Source of the DNA: Phytohabitans rumicis
Lineage (GTDB): Bacteria; Actinomycetota; Actinomycetes; Mycobacteriales; Micromonosporaceae
Assembly: GCF_011764445.1 (NCBI RefSeq)
Contig: NZ_BLPG01000001.1
Location: 2,666,001-2,730,000, forward strand
Length of the DNA: 64,000 bases
Direction: 5' to 3'
Shown: in pieces, positions 55,914 through 64,000 of the stretch
Layout of the letters: each line of letters starts with the position of its first letter
How positions within the stretch are numbered: position 1 is the stretch's first letter
Made by a program: the position numbers and the translations under genes
The notes under the pieces: generated by a model
The model's database searches: none
The model's input: the letters and a program-made list of their open reading frames with translations, nothing else
What the model was told of the DNA's origin: nothing

Positions 55914-56407
55914 GCTGCACCACTTTCTACGGAGGATTGATGAGCCGGCCCGAGGTGCGCCGCCAACTCCTGGCGCCCGCGGTGCAGCCACGACAGGACC
56001 GTGCCCTTCGGCACGTCGAGCTGTGCGGCGACCTCGGCCACGGGCAGGTCGGCGATGTAGTGCAGGACCAGCGCCCGCCGGTGTCTGTCGGGGATCCGCT
56101 GCAGCCCGGCCACGAGCGCGACGTGATCCGGGCGTACAGGCTCCGCGTCGGCCCGCCCGAGCAGGCGCAACCGCACGCGCGCCGCCATCAGCAGGTGGCG
56201 CCACCGGCTGGCCGCCAGGTTCCAGGCGACCTTGCGCACCCAGGCGATCGGGTCCTCGTACCCGCTCACCGCGTCCCAGCGCTGCCAGGCCCGCAGGAAC
56301 GCCTCTTGAACCACGTCCTCGGCCTCCGCCGCGTCGCCGAGGTAGGCGTACAGCTGCGCCGCGAGCGGACCGTACCGGCTCCGGTAGAAGGCTTCGAAGT
56401 CATTCAC
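55910..56407 (-). CDS. ECF sigma factor, SigE-like family
   Basis: 165 residues. Region 2 (FYRSRYGPLAAQLYAYLGD, EAEDVVQEAFLRAWQRWD) and region 4 (LVLHYIADLPVAEVAAQLDVPKGTVLSWLHRGR) are canonical for an ECF factor of the SigE-family group common in Micromonosporaceae. No zinc-binding anti-sigma gene is next to it; the coupled membrane protein downstream is the only candidate partner. Confidence 0.92.
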   Translation of the reverse strand: MNDFEAFYRSRYGPLAAQLYAYLGDAAEAEDVVQEAFLRAWQRWDAVSGYEDPIAWVRKVAWNLAASRWRHLLMAARVRLRLLGRADAEPVRPDHVALVAGLQRIPDRHRRALVLHYIADLPVAEVAAQLDVPKGTVLSWLHRGRQELAAHLGPAHQSSVESGAA

Positions 56408-56434
56408 AACCAGATAGACGCCCGAGGCGCCCGT

Positions 56435-57667
56435 TCAATTGCGGGCCGGCGCGGGCCGCAGCGCGAGGGCGGTCAGCGGCACGGTCGCGATCGCCGCGAG
56501 CAGGGTCAGCGCGGCGTACCCGCTCAGCTCCACCACGAGCCCGCTGAGCGCACCCGCCGACGCCCCCGCCAGCCCCGTCACCAGGTCGGACAGGCCCTGC
56601 GCGGCCGGGCGCACCTCGATCGGCACCGACTCGGACAGCAGCGTCGAGCCGGCCACCATCGTGCAGGACCAACCAAGTCCAACGAGGACGAGACCGGCCG
56701 AAAGCCGTACCGTGTCGTGCCCCGCCGTCCCGGCCACCGCGCACGCGACGAGCAGCACCGCGACGCCGCAGAGGATGACCGGCCGGCGGCCGAGCCGGTC
56801 GGTGAGCAGCCCGACCACCGGCGACAGCGCGTACATCCCGGCGATGTGCAGGCTCAGCACGATGCCGACCACGCGCAGCACGTCCGCTTCGCCGTGCGAC
56901 TCCCCGATGTGCACCGGCGTCATCGTCATGACCCCGACCATGACCAGGTGACCGACGGCAACGGCCGCCACGCCGAGCCGGGCCGCGGGCCGCTCGGCCA
57001 CCGCCCGCAGCGCAAGCCCAAAAGAGCCGCGCGCAGGTGCCCGCACGGCCTCCGCGGCGCGCCGCGCGGCCAGCAGTGGGTCGGGCCGCAACAGCAGCAC
57101 GAGTACGCCGGCCGCCAGACCGAATGCGACGGCGCTGAACACGAACGGCCCCGCCAGCGCCGGCACGGCCAGCCCGTGCACGGCGTCATCGGCGAGCGAG
57201 GCGAAGTTGGGCGCGGCCACCGCGCCGATGGTGGTCGCCCAGACGACCAGCGACAGGTCCCGGCCCCGCGAGGACGGCGACGCCAGGTCCACGGCCGCGT
57301 ACCGGGCCTGCAGGTTGGCCGCGGTCCCGCCGCCGAAGAGCAGCATGCCCACGAAGAGCAGCGGCACCCACCGGGTCACCGCGGCGGTCACGACCAGCGC
57401 GCCGCCCACGGCCCCGACGGTGTACGCGGTGGCCAGGCCCCAGCGCCGGCCGCGGGCGTTGGTGATCCGGGTGACCGGCACCGCCAGCAACGCCGCCCCG
57501 ACGACGGCGGCGCTCGCGGCGAGGCCGGAGATACCGGTGCCGCCGAGCCGGGCGGCGAGCAGCGCGCCGACGGAGAAGCCGATGGCGACACCCATCCCGC
57601 CGATGATCTGCGTGCAGAAGAGCACCCGTAAGGTGCGCCGCTGGACGTCCTCCAAAACCAGGGTCAC
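56435..57667 (-). CDS. MFS transporter
   Basis: 410 residues with 12 hydrophobic segments. The A-motif-like stretch after TM2 (VPVTRITNARGRRWGLATAY) and LLTDRLGRRPVILCG after TM8 are typical of MFS drug-type exporters. GTG 57667 overlaps the acyl-CoA dehydrogenase stop as GTGA, so it is translationally coupled. Substrate unknown. Confidence 0.88.
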   Translation of the reverse strand: MTLVLEDVQRRTLRVLFCTQIIGGMGVAIGFSVGALLAARLGGTGISGLAASAAVVGAALLAVPVTRITNARGRRWGLATAYTVGAVGGALVVTAAVTRWVPLLFVGMLLFGGGTAANLQARYAAVDLASPSSRGRDLSLVVWATTIGAVAAPNFASLADDAVHGLAVPALAGPFVFSAVAFGLAAGVLVLLLRPDPLLAARRAAEAVRAPARGSFGLALRAVAERPAARLGVAAVAVGHLVMVGVMTMTPVHIGESHGEADVLRVVGIVLSLHIAGMYALSPVVGLLTDRLGRRPVILCGVAVLLVACAVAGTAGHDTVRLSAGLVLVGLGWSCTMVAGSTLLSESVPIEVRPAAQGLSDLVTGLAGASAGALSGLVVELSGYAALTLLAAIATVPLTALALRPAPARN

Positions 57668-58806
57668 AGCCCGAGACTACGGCCGATGATCTCTTTCATG
57701 ATCTCGGTGGTGCCGCCGTAGATGGTCTGCACCCGGCTGTTCAGCCACGCCTTGGCCACCGGGTACTCCAGCATGTAGCCGTACCCGCCATGCAGCTGGA
57801 CGCACCGGTCGGCCACCTTGTTCTGCAGCTCGGTGGTCCACCACTTGGCCTTCGCGGCGTCCACCACGGTCAGCCGGCCCTCGTTGAACTCCCGGATGCA
57901 GTGGTTGAGGAACGTCCGCGCGATCGTCACCTCGGTGTCCAGCTCGGCCAGCAGGAACCGGTTGTGCTGGAACCTCCCGATCGGCCGCCCGAACGCCTCG
58001 CGGGTCCCCGCGTACTCCAGGGTGATGGCCAGCAGCCGCTCGCAGGCGGCGACGGCGGCCACCGCGATGCTGAGCCGCTCCCGGGGCAGGTTGCCCATCA
58101 GGTGGTAGAAGCCGTGGTTCTCGGTGCCGATGAGGTTGTCGGTGGGCACCCGGCAGTCGTCGAAGAAGAGCTCGGCGGTGTCGTTCGCTTTCTGGCCCAC
58201 CTTCTCCAGCCGGCGGCCGCGGCTGAAGCCGGGCGTGCCGCGCTCGACCGCGATCAGGCTCACGCCGTGGGCACCCTCGTCGGGCGCGGTCTTGGCGACG
58301 ATCACGACCAGGTCGGCCATGTCGCCGTTGGTGATGAACGTCTTCTGTCCATTGAGGACGTACGAGGAGCCGTCGCGCACCGCCGACGTACGCACGCCGG
58401 CGAGGTCGGAACCCGCGCCCGGCTCGCTCATCGCGATGGCGGTGACGATGTCGCCGGAGCAGAACCCGGGCAGCCACCGCTTGCGCTGCTCCTCGGTGCT
58501 CAGGTCGGTCAGGTACGGCGCCACGACGTCGTTGTGCAGCCCGAACCCGAGCCCGGAGCAGCCCGAGCCGACGATCTCCTCGACCAGCACCGCGTTGAAG
58601 CGGAAGTCGCGCTGACCGCCGCCGCCGTACTCCTCGGCGACGTCCATGCCGAGCAGCCCGGTGGCGCCCGCCTTGCGCCAGACCTCGCGGTCCACGATGC
58701 CGGCGTCTTCCCACGCGGCGTGGTGTGGCACCGCCTCCCGGGCCAGGAACTCCCGGCACAGCGCGCGGAACTCCTCGTGGATCGGGTCGTACAGCTGCTG
58801 CTCCAT
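57664..58806 (-). CDS. Acyl-CoA dehydrogenase
   Basis: 380 residues from ATG 58806. FAD/substrate motifs: AIAMSEPGAGSDLAGVRTSA, FITNGDMADLVVIVA, QLHGGYGYMLEYPV and the C-terminal IYGGTTEIMKEIIGRSL. The YGGT variant (not YEGT) means the catalytic Glu is elsewhere, as in long-chain and isovaleryl enzymes. It oxidises acyl-CoA in fatty or branched acid breakdown. Coupled to the MFS gene. Confidence 0.93.
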   Translation of the reverse strand: MEQQLYDPIHEEFRALCREFLAREAVPHHAAWEDAGIVDREVWRKAGATGLLGMDVAEEYGGGGQRDFRFNAVLVEEIVGSGCSGLGFGLHNDVVAPYLTDLSTEEQRKRWLPGFCSGDIVTAIAMSEPGAGSDLAGVRTSAVRDGSSYVLNGQKTFITNGDMADLVVIVAKTAPDEGAHGVSLIAVERGTPGFSRGRRLEKVGQKANDTAELFFDDCRVPTDNLIGTENHGFYHLMGNLPRERLSIAVAAVAACERLLAITLEYAGTREAFGRPIGRFQHNRFLLAELDTEVTIARTFLNHCIREFNEGRLTVVDAAKAKWWTTELQNKVADRCVQLHGGYGYMLEYPVAKAWLNSRVQTIYGGTTEIMKEIIGRSLGL

Positions 58807-58811
58807 GCCTC

Positions 58812-59450
58812 TCAGTTCAGCACGCGAGCCGCCACGGTCAAGTCCGCGACCAAACCGTTGTACGCGATCTCCTGGTTGTCGGCGCGCAGCACCGCCGACG
58901 GGTGGATGGTGGCGACCAGCTTGGCCGGCGCAGCGAAGTCCTGCGGGCGCTGGGCCGAGTCGGGCCAGGGCAGCACCCGGCCGCGCGACTGGGTGACCCG
59001 GAACGACGGCCCGAGCAGCGCCTTGGCCGCGGTCGCGCCGAGCACCACCACGACCTGCGGCCGCAGCAGCGAAAACTCGGCGACCAGCCAGGGCCGGCAC
59101 GCCTCGATGTGGGTGCGGTCGGGCGTCTGGTGGATGCGCCGCCTGCCCCGCAGCTCGAACCGGAAGTGCTTGACAGAGTTCGTGATGTACAGCTGGCGCG
59201 GGTCCATGCCGGCGGCGTCGACCGCGCGCCGCAGCAGGTGCCCGGCCGGCCCGACGAACGGCAGGCCCTTCTGGTCCTCCACGTCACCCGGCTGCTCGCC
59301 GACGAACACCACCCGGGCGTGCGTGTCACCCCGCCCGAAGACCGTCTGCGTGGCGCCCTCGTGCAGCTCGCAGCCCTTGCACGACGCCGCGGCGGCCTTC
59401 AGCTCGTCGAGCGTCCGCGCGCCGTCGGGGACGAAATCCTGGGCAGTCAC
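58812..59450 (-). CDS. UdgX-type uracil-DNA glycosylase
   Basis: 212 residues. It shows the family 4-like GEQPGDVEDQKGLPFVGPAG and IHPSAVLRA motifs, plus the RGRRRIHQTP loop matching the KRRIH loop that distinguishes UdgX. In UdgX the His of that loop forms a covalent bond with the abasic sugar. It removes uracil from DNA and stays bound. GTG start overlaps the MocR gene stop as GTGA; five bases from the acyl-CoA dehydrogenase start. Confidence 0.9.
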   Translation of the reverse strand: MTAQDFVPDGARTLDELKAAAASCKGCELHEGATQTVFGRGDTHARVVFVGEQPGDVEDQKGLPFVGPAGHLLRRAVDAAGMDPRQLYITNSVKHFRFELRGRRRIHQTPDRTHIEACRPWLVAEFSLLRPQVVVVLGATAAKALLGPSFRVTQSRGRVLPWPDSAQRPQDFAAPAKLVATIHPSAVLRADNQEIAYNGLVADLTVAARVLN

Positions 59451-60796
59451 CTGAATGTTCTACCCCATTCCGGCGCGGAAGATGCGGCGGCCGCGACCGC
59501 GTCGGCCACCGCCGCGATGTCCGCCTCGGACAGCGGGCTCACCGTGATCCGGATGCCCTGCGCGGTGCGCTGCCGGTACAGGGCGCCGGGCGCCACCGCG
59601 TACCCGCTGTCGCGCAGTGCCGTGACAGCGCGCGTCTCGTCGGGGACCTCGACCCAGACGTTGATGCCGGTCCGCGCGTGCGCGACCAGGCCGTGGGCGG
59701 TGAGCGCCGCGTGCAGCGCGTCCCGCCGCCGGTCGTAGCTCGCGCCGGCCGCGGCCACCCCGGCCGCGACGGACCGGTCGGTCCACACCCGCATCACCAG
59801 CCGCTGCAGCAGCGTGGAGACCCAGCCGGCGCCGATCCGCATCCGGCCGGCCACGCGCGCGACCGTGGCCTCGTCGCCCGCGAGCGCGGCGACGCGCAGG
59901 TCCGGGCCGTAAGGCTTCGAGGCCGACCGCACGAACGCCCAGGTCCGCGTCGCCCCAGCCAGCGGACACAGGGGTACGTCGGCCAGCTCGGCCGCGTGGT
60001 CGTCCTCGATGAGCAGCACGTCCGGGTGCCCGCCCAGCACCTCGCGCAGGGCGGCCGCCCGGGGCACGGTGACCGCGGCGCCGGTCGGGTTCTGCGCGCG
60101 GGTGGTGACCACGACGGCCCGGGCGCCCGCGGCGAGCGCGGTCCGCAGGCCGGCGGGCGTGGGCCCATCCCCATCCACGGGTACGGGTACGGCGCGCAGC
60201 CCGAGCGCGGCGACCAGGTCGAGGAGGTTGGCCCAGCCGGGATCCTCGACCGCGACCGGGTCGCCGGGGCGCAGGTGCGCCGCCAGCAGCCGGTCGATGC
60301 CGTCGAGCGCCCCGCTGGTGACCGTGACGGCCGGCGCGTCCACCCCGTCAGCCGTCAGGCGGGACCGGACCAGCTCCGCCAGGTCGGGCAGGACGCCGGC
60401 GTCGCCGTACCCGATGGGGGTCTGCGATTGGGTGGCGATGGCCGCGAGGTGCGGACCGAGCGGCGGCAGCAGCCTGGCGTCGGGCTCTCCGGAGGAGAGG
60501 TCGAGCACGCCGGCCGGGACCGCCGGGCGGAGCATGCCGCGGCTGGAAACGACCGGCGGGCGCGGGCGGACCCGCGTGCCGTTGCGGCCCGCGGTCTCGA
60601 TCACCCCGCGCTGCCGCAGCGTCTGGTACGCCTTCGCGACCGTCCCCGGGCTGACGCCGAGCAGGTCGGCGAGCGCCCGGACGGCCGGCAGCGGGGCCCC
60701 GGCCGGCAGCCCGCCGGTGCGCACGCCCGACTCCACGCTGGCCGAAATCTCGGCGGACGTGCTCCCGGCGATCTGATAATGTACCGACACAGTCAC
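59447..60796 (-). CDS. MocR-family (GntR-aminotransferase) regulator
   Basis: 449 residues. GntR-type winged HTH at the N-terminus (PAVRALADLLGVSPGTVAKAYQTLRQRGVIE), then an AAT-I fold with VTSGALDGIDRLL, LIEDDHAAEL and the PLP lysine in FVRSASKPYGPDLR. MocR/PdxR proteins sense PLP or amino compounds and often control the divergent gene; here that gene is a flavin/PLP-oxidase-like fusion. GTG start lies 29 bp from it. Confidence 0.92.
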   Translation of the reverse strand: MTVSVHYQIAGSTSAEISASVESGVRTGGLPAGAPLPAVRALADLLGVSPGTVAKAYQTLRQRGVIETAGRNGTRVRPRPPVVSSRGMLRPAVPAGVLDLSSGEPDARLLPPLGPHLAAIATQSQTPIGYGDAGVLPDLAELVRSRLTADGVDAPAVTVTSGALDGIDRLLAAHLRPGDPVAVEDPGWANLLDLVAALGLRAVPVPVDGDGPTPAGLRTALAAGARAVVVTTRAQNPTGAAVTVPRAAALREVLGGHPDVLLIEDDHAAELADVPLCPLAGATRTWAFVRSASKPYGPDLRVAALAGDEATVARVAGRMRIGAGWVSTLLQRLVMRVWTDRSVAAGVAAAGASYDRRRDALHAALTAHGLVAHARTGINVWVEVPDETRAVTALRDSGYAVAPGALYRQRTAQGIRITVSPLSEADIAAVADAVAAAASSAPEWGRTFR

Positions 60797-60825
60797 AGTT
60801 TTGTACTATAACAAAGGGGGCGCGG
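60797..60825. promoter_or_regulatory. Shared MocR/fusion-gene promoter
   Basis: Only 29 bases separate the two divergent starts. The centre reads TTTTGTACTATAACAAAG: a TTGT-ACTATA-ACAA palindrome. TATAGT on the minus strand and TACTAT on the plus strand are overlapping -10-like hexamers; the MocR transcript would be nearly leaderless. The palindrome is a possible MocR site. Confidence 0.5.
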
Positions 60826-62061
60826 GTGTACGAGCAGACGCACCGCACGACCGCCAACCGCGACCGTGGCCGGGTCGCCTACGAGCGCGCCACCGCGCAC
60901 GCGATCATCGACGAGGCGTACCACTGCGCGATGGGATTCACCGTGGACGGTGAGCCGCGGGTGCTGCCGACGCTGCACGTGCGCGTGGGCGAGACGGTGT
61001 ACCTGCACGGCTCCACCGGCAGCCGCCCCCTGCTCGCCGCCCGCGGCGAGGACGGCCTGCGCGTCTGCCTGACCGTGACCCACCTCGACGGCCTGGTGTA
61101 CGCCCGCTCCCAGATGCACCACAGCGCCAACTACCGCTCCGTCGTCGCGCACGGCACCGCCCGGCTCGTCACCACCGAGGCGGAGAAGCGGCTCGCCATG
61201 ACCGCCCTGATCGAAAAGGTCGGCCGCGGCCGGGCCGCGCAGACCCGCCCGCCGAACCGCAAGGAGCTCGCCGAGACCGCCGTGCTGGCGCTGACGCTGC
61301 GCGAGGTCTCGGTCAAGGCGCGGGTGGGCGGCGTGATCGACGACGAAGAGGACCTCGCGCTGCCGTACTGGGCGGGCGTGCTGCCGCTGCGCCTCACCCC
61401 CGGCCTGCCCGAGCCCGACGCCGGCGTGACCGTGCCGGTCCCGGGCTACCTGCGCGCGCCCCGCTCCCCCTGGCTCACTCCGGCCCCCATGCGCGGCGAC
61501 CACGTCCTGCTGGAGCCCCTGGATCTGTCCCATGTGGACGATCTGTTCGCCGCGACCCGCGACGCCATGGTGTGGACCCACCTGACCAGCCCGCAGCCGC
61601 GCGACCTCGCCGAGATGCGGGCGTTCGTGGCCGGCGTGCTCCAGACTCCCGAGCGGGTGGCCTGGGTGCAGCGCGACGCCCGCTCCCTCGAGGTTGCCGG
61701 CGTGACGCAGTACGTCTATCCCGACGAGGCCGGTCGCACCCTGGAGATCGGCGGCACCTTCCTCGGCCGGCGGTGGTGGCGCACCGGCGTCAACACCGAG
61801 GCCAAGCTGCTGCTGCTCACCCGGGCGTTCGAGGAGCTGGGCGCCGTGCGGGTCACCTGGCAGACCGACATCCGCAACGAGCGCTCGCAGGCGGCCATCG
61901 CCCGGCTCGGCGCGGTCCGCGAGGGCGTCCTGCGGTCCAACCGGCGCCGCGGCGACGGCTCCTGGCGCGACTCCGTCCTCTACTCGGTGACCGCCACGGA
62001 ATGGCCCCAGGTCGGTGCCACCCTGCGGAAAAAGCTTCGCGCTCCAGCGGTCGTGGGGTGA
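60826..62061 (+). CDS. NimA-like flavin-binding domain / GNAT acetyltransferase fusion
   Basis: 411 residues. Residues 1-200 form a pyridoxamine 5'-phosphate oxidase-like split barrel of the nitroimidazole-resistance type (HAIIDEAYHCAMGFTVDGEP, PLLAARGEDGLRVCLTVTHL, YRSVVAHGTARLV). From about 215 a GNAT domain follows (VLLEPLDLSHVDDL, GGTFLGRRWWRTGVNTEAKLL, NERSQAAIARLGAVREGV) like RimJ/RimL N-acetyltransferases. The combination suggests a detoxification enzyme. It is divergent from the MocR gene. GTG start with GGGGG before it. Confidence 0.88.
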   Translation: MYEQTHRTTANRDRGRVAYERATAHAIIDEAYHCAMGFTVDGEPRVLPTLHVRVGETVYLHGSTGSRPLLAARGEDGLRVCLTVTHLDGLVYARSQMHHSANYRSVVAHGTARLVTTEAEKRLAMTALIEKVGRGRAAQTRPPNRKELAETAVLALTLREVSVKARVGGVIDDEEDLALPYWAGVLPLRLTPGLPEPDAGVTVPVPGYLRAPRSPWLTPAPMRGDHVLLEPLDLSHVDDLFAATRDAMVWTHLTSPQPRDLAEMRAFVAGVLQTPERVAWVQRDARSLEVAGVTQYVYPDEAGRTLEIGGTFLGRRWWRTGVNTEAKLLLLTRAFEELGAVRVTWQTDIRNERSQAAIARLGAVREGVLRSNRRRGDGSWRDSVLYSVTATEWPQVGATLRKKLRAPAVVG

Positions 62062-62068
62062 GGATGGC

Positions 62069-62706
62069 GTGGTGCTGGGGATCACCGACATCTGGACGTA
62101 CGTACTGGGCACCATCGCGATCATCCTGCTGCCCGGGCCCAACTCGCTCTTCGTGCTCTCCACGGCGGCCCGGCGCGGCGTGCCGTCCGGCTACCGGGCC
62201 GCGGCGGGCGTCTTCCTCGGCGACACGGTGCTCATGGTGCTCTCGGCGGGCGGGGTCGCCTCGCTCCTGAAGGCGTACCCGCCGCTCTTCCTCGTGATCA
62301 AGTACGCGGGCGCGGCGTACCTGGGCTACGTGGGCCTGTCGATGCTGTGGCGCGCCTGGCGCCGCCCTCGCCAGCCGCAGCGGCACCCGCCCCGCCTCCC
62401 GTCCCGCACGCGTTCCGGCGGGCCGCCGTGATCAGCCTGCTCAACCCGAAGGCGATCCTGTTCTTCATCTCCTTCTTCATCCAGTTCGTCGACCCGCAGT
62501 ACGCGTACCCGGCCCTGTCGTTCCTGCTACTGGGCCTGATCGCGCAGGTGGTGAGCGTCCTCTACCTGACGCTGCTGATCTTCATGGGCACCTACCTGGC
62601 CACCCAGTTCCGCCGTCGCCGCCGGCTGGCCGCGGGTGCCACCAGCGCGGTGGGCGCCTTGTTCGTCGGCTTCGGCATCAAGCTAGCCACCGCCACCTCC
62701 GCCTAA
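62069..62706 (+). pseudogene. LysE/RhtB-family amino acid exporter, one frameshift
   Basis: From GTG 62069, the first frame has TDIWTYVLGTIAIILLPGPN and LKAYPPLFLVIKYAGAAYLG; the second frame from about 62347 has FRRAAVISLLNPKAILFFIS and LLGLIAQVVSVLYLTLL. Together they make a full LeuE-like exporter of about 212 residues with six helices. The shift lies between 62350 and 62430 in a Pro/Ala/Arg-rich loop and needs one added base. Eight bases downstream of the fusion gene. Likely sequencing deletion. Confidence 0.82.
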
Positions 62707-62723
62707 CGCCTTCCTTCCCCCGC

Positions 62724-62789
62724 CGCGGTGATCATGAAGTTAGCGTTGGAGAGAGCGCTCTCCGCGACGCTAGCTTCATGATCACCGCG
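62724..62789. terminator. Long hairpin after the LysE gene
   Basis: Arms of about 30 bases (starting CGCGGTGATCATGAAG at 62724, ending at 62789) pair with a few mismatches, centred on GAGCGCTC. It follows the LysE stop by 17 bases. No poly-U tail. Confidence 0.75.
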
Positions 62790-62835
62790 CGGGGTGGGCC
62801 TCGCGGCTCGCGGCTCGCGCCCCGCGGCTCGCGTC

Positions 62836-62951
62836 GATCAAGGATCTGCGCGTCGATCAAGGGCAAATGGTCGTGGAAAAGAGATCCAAGCGCGGCCATA
62901 TGCCCTTGATCGACGGGAAAGTCCTTGATCGACGCGGGACGGGCCTTGATC
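62836..62951. repeat. GATCAAGG palindromic repeat, copy 6
   Basis: Unit at 62836, hairpin arms 62855-62875 and 62891-62911 with a diverged loop GAAAAGAGATCCAAG, inverted units at 62923 (19-bp spacing) and 62944 (21-bp). The most diverged copy. Downstream 62952-63048 holds no gene. Confidence 0.85.
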
Positions 62952-63048
62952 GACGCGGGAAGAGCCTTTGATCGGGCCCGAACACGGGCGCATGGCACCA
63001 GCGCTGCGCCGATCCACAGTGGACCAATCAGGGGTTTCGATCGGCTTA

Positions 63049-63116
63049 CCGAAATGTTTCCGTAGCGGACTTGACACACCCGTGGGTAACCGTGAACATG
63101 CCTGTTAACGTGAACA
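63049..63116. promoter_or_regulatory. Promoter region and LacI-type operators of the LacI gene
   Basis: Two imperfect palindromes: CCGAAATGTTTCCG (63049-63062), with a GAAA-TG-TTTC core typical of LacI-family sites, and TGTTAACGTGAACA (63103-63116). TTGACA (63071-63076) lies between them as a -35 candidate; the -10 is not clear. They are 24-91 bases before the LacI start, so autoregulation is likely. Confidence 0.5.
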
Positions 63117-63139
63117 CCCACAGAACAGGCCCTAGACAT

Positions 63140-64000
63140 ATGCCCGAGCGACGCTCCGACAACGGCAAGCCGTCCACGTCTCGCGGCGTACGGCGAGCGG
63201 TCGGGATGGTCGATGTCGCCCGCCTCGCCGGAGTGTCTCACATGACGGTGTCCCGGGTCATCAACGATCAACCGACCGTCAGCCAGGTGACCCGCCAGCG
63301 GGTGCTCGCCGCGATGAACGAGCTGGGCTACCGGCCCAACATCGCGGCCCGCGCGCTGGTGACCGGCCGGACCCGCACGCTCGGCGTGATCTCCATTGAC
63401 ACCACGCTCTACGGGCCCGCGTCGATGCTGCTCGCCATCGAGCGCGCCGCCCGCGACATCGGGTACGCCATCAGCATCGCCAGCCTGCCCAGCGTCGACC
63501 GGCGGTCGTTCGGCGACGCGTTCGAGGCGCTGATGGCGCAGGCGGTCGAGGGGATCATCGCGATCACCCCGCATGTGGCGACCACGGCGGCCCTGCGGCA
63601 CGTGCCCAAGGACGTGCCCGTCGTGGCGGTCGAGGGTGGCAAAGGCCCGCTGCCGACGGTGGCCGTCGACCAGCAGCACGGCGCCCGCCTGGCCACCGCT
63701 CATCTGCTGTCGCTCGGCCACCGCACCGTGGCGCACATCGCCGGACCCATCGACTGGCACGAGGCCCAGGAGCGCGAGCGCGGCTGGCGCGACGTGCTCC
63801 TCGCCGAGGAACGGGAGGTGCCTGACGTCGTACGAGGAGACTGGAGCCCGCGTTCCGGGTACGTGGCCGCGCGCAGCCTGCTCGACCGGCCGGACCTGAC
63901 CGCCGTCTTTGTCGCCAACGACCAGATGGCGATCGGCGCGCTCCGGGCGTTCGGCGAGGCCGGCGTCGACGTGCCCCGCCAGGTCAGCGTGGTGGGCTTC
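63140..64000 (+). CDS. LacI-family transcriptional regulator (3'-truncated by window)
   Basis: 287 residues are visible from ATG 63140. The N-terminal HTH is MVDVARLAGVSHMTVSRVIN with the hinge NELGYRPNIAARAL, then the periplasmic-binding-protein-like core (TRTLGVISIDTTLYGP, AVEGIIAITPH, GHRTVAHIAGPIDWHEAQER, TAVFVANDQMAIGALRA). Such regulators respond to sugars. The regulated genes would lie beyond the window. A 20-residue basic extension precedes the HTH. Confidence 0.93.
   Translation, partial: MPERRSDNGKPSTSRGVRRAVGMVDVARLAGVSHMTVSRVINDQPTVSQVTRQRVLAAMNELGYRPNIAARALVTGRTRTLGVISIDTTLYGPASMLLAIERAARDIGYAISIASLPSVDRRSFGDAFEALMAQAVEGIIAITPHVATTAALRHVPKDVPVVAVEGGKGPLPTVAVDQQHGARLATAHLLSLGHRTVAHIAGPIDWHEAQERERGWRDVLLAEEREVPDVVRGDWSPRSGYVAARSLLDRPDLTAVFVANDQMAIGALRAFGEAGVDVPRQVSVVGF

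Overview
The window is high-GC DNA with GTG/TTG starts, strong AGGAGG ribosome sites and many 4-bp stop/start overlaps. Gene content and order point to an actinobacterium, most likely of the Micromonosporaceae: recA-recX with DUF3046 upstream, lexA divergent from a LysM gene followed by nrdR-nrdJ, miaA-dapF, hflX, gluABCD, Spo0M, DUF349 and UdgX. It looks like an ordinary chromosomal segment. No tRNA, rRNA, CRISPR array, prophage or large biosynthetic cluster was found. I could not run database searches; family names rest on motifs, length and context.

Layout. 1-8.3 kb: a possible BrnT/ribbon-helix-helix toxin-antitoxin pair, a DNA repair protein, a histone-H1-like/HTH protein, a PQQ sugar dehydrogenase lipoprotein, a cupin-methyltransferase-dtd run, Spo0M, a group 2 sigma factor and a methyltransferase. 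8.4-14.3 kb: a GNAT/acyl-CoA-synthetase fusion (Pat type) divergent from a membrane-anchored NACHT-HEAT STAND NTPase, the best immune-type candidate here. 14.3-20.1 kb: an sseA-P450-acuC operon, an IdeR/DtxR regulator, a lipoprotein and LhgO. 20.1-22.2 kb: a nest of palindromes holding a complete IS4-family element with a 10-bp target duplication. 22.2-32.5 kb: transporter and small hypothetical genes, then the deoxynucleotide/SOS block nrdJ-nrdR-LysM-lexA with an SOS box, DnaA boxes and a 164-bp MITE, then hflX. 32.6-46 kb: malic enzyme, dapF, miaA, DUF349, TetR/MMPL, a secreted GH5-CBM2 cellulase and miaB. 46-49.5 kb: a glutamate-type ABC transporter operon. 50-55 kb: rny, a BKACE-like gene, recX, recA with SOS and DnaA boxes, DUF3046. 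55-64 kb: an ECF sigma/membrane protein pair, an MFS-acyl-CoA dehydrogenase pair, a MocR-UdgX pair, a NimA-like/GNAT fusion, a LysE exporter and the start of a LacI regulator.

Two features cut across the window. First, six copies of a long palindrome built on a 19-bp GATCAAGG unit lie at the 3' ends of genes (8.4, 34.2, 34.4, 49.6, 49.9 and 62.9 kb); one copy also encodes the C-terminal tail and stop codon of the Pat-like enzyme. I see no transposase with them and cannot name the family. Second, six genes (DUF1905, nrdJ, LysM, malic enzyme, an FG-GAP-like membrane protein, LysE) are each broken by one or two shifts that a single inserted base would repair, mostly at short G or C runs. Because nrdJ and malic enzyme are otherwise intact, I read these as probable sequencing or assembly deletions rather than gene decay.
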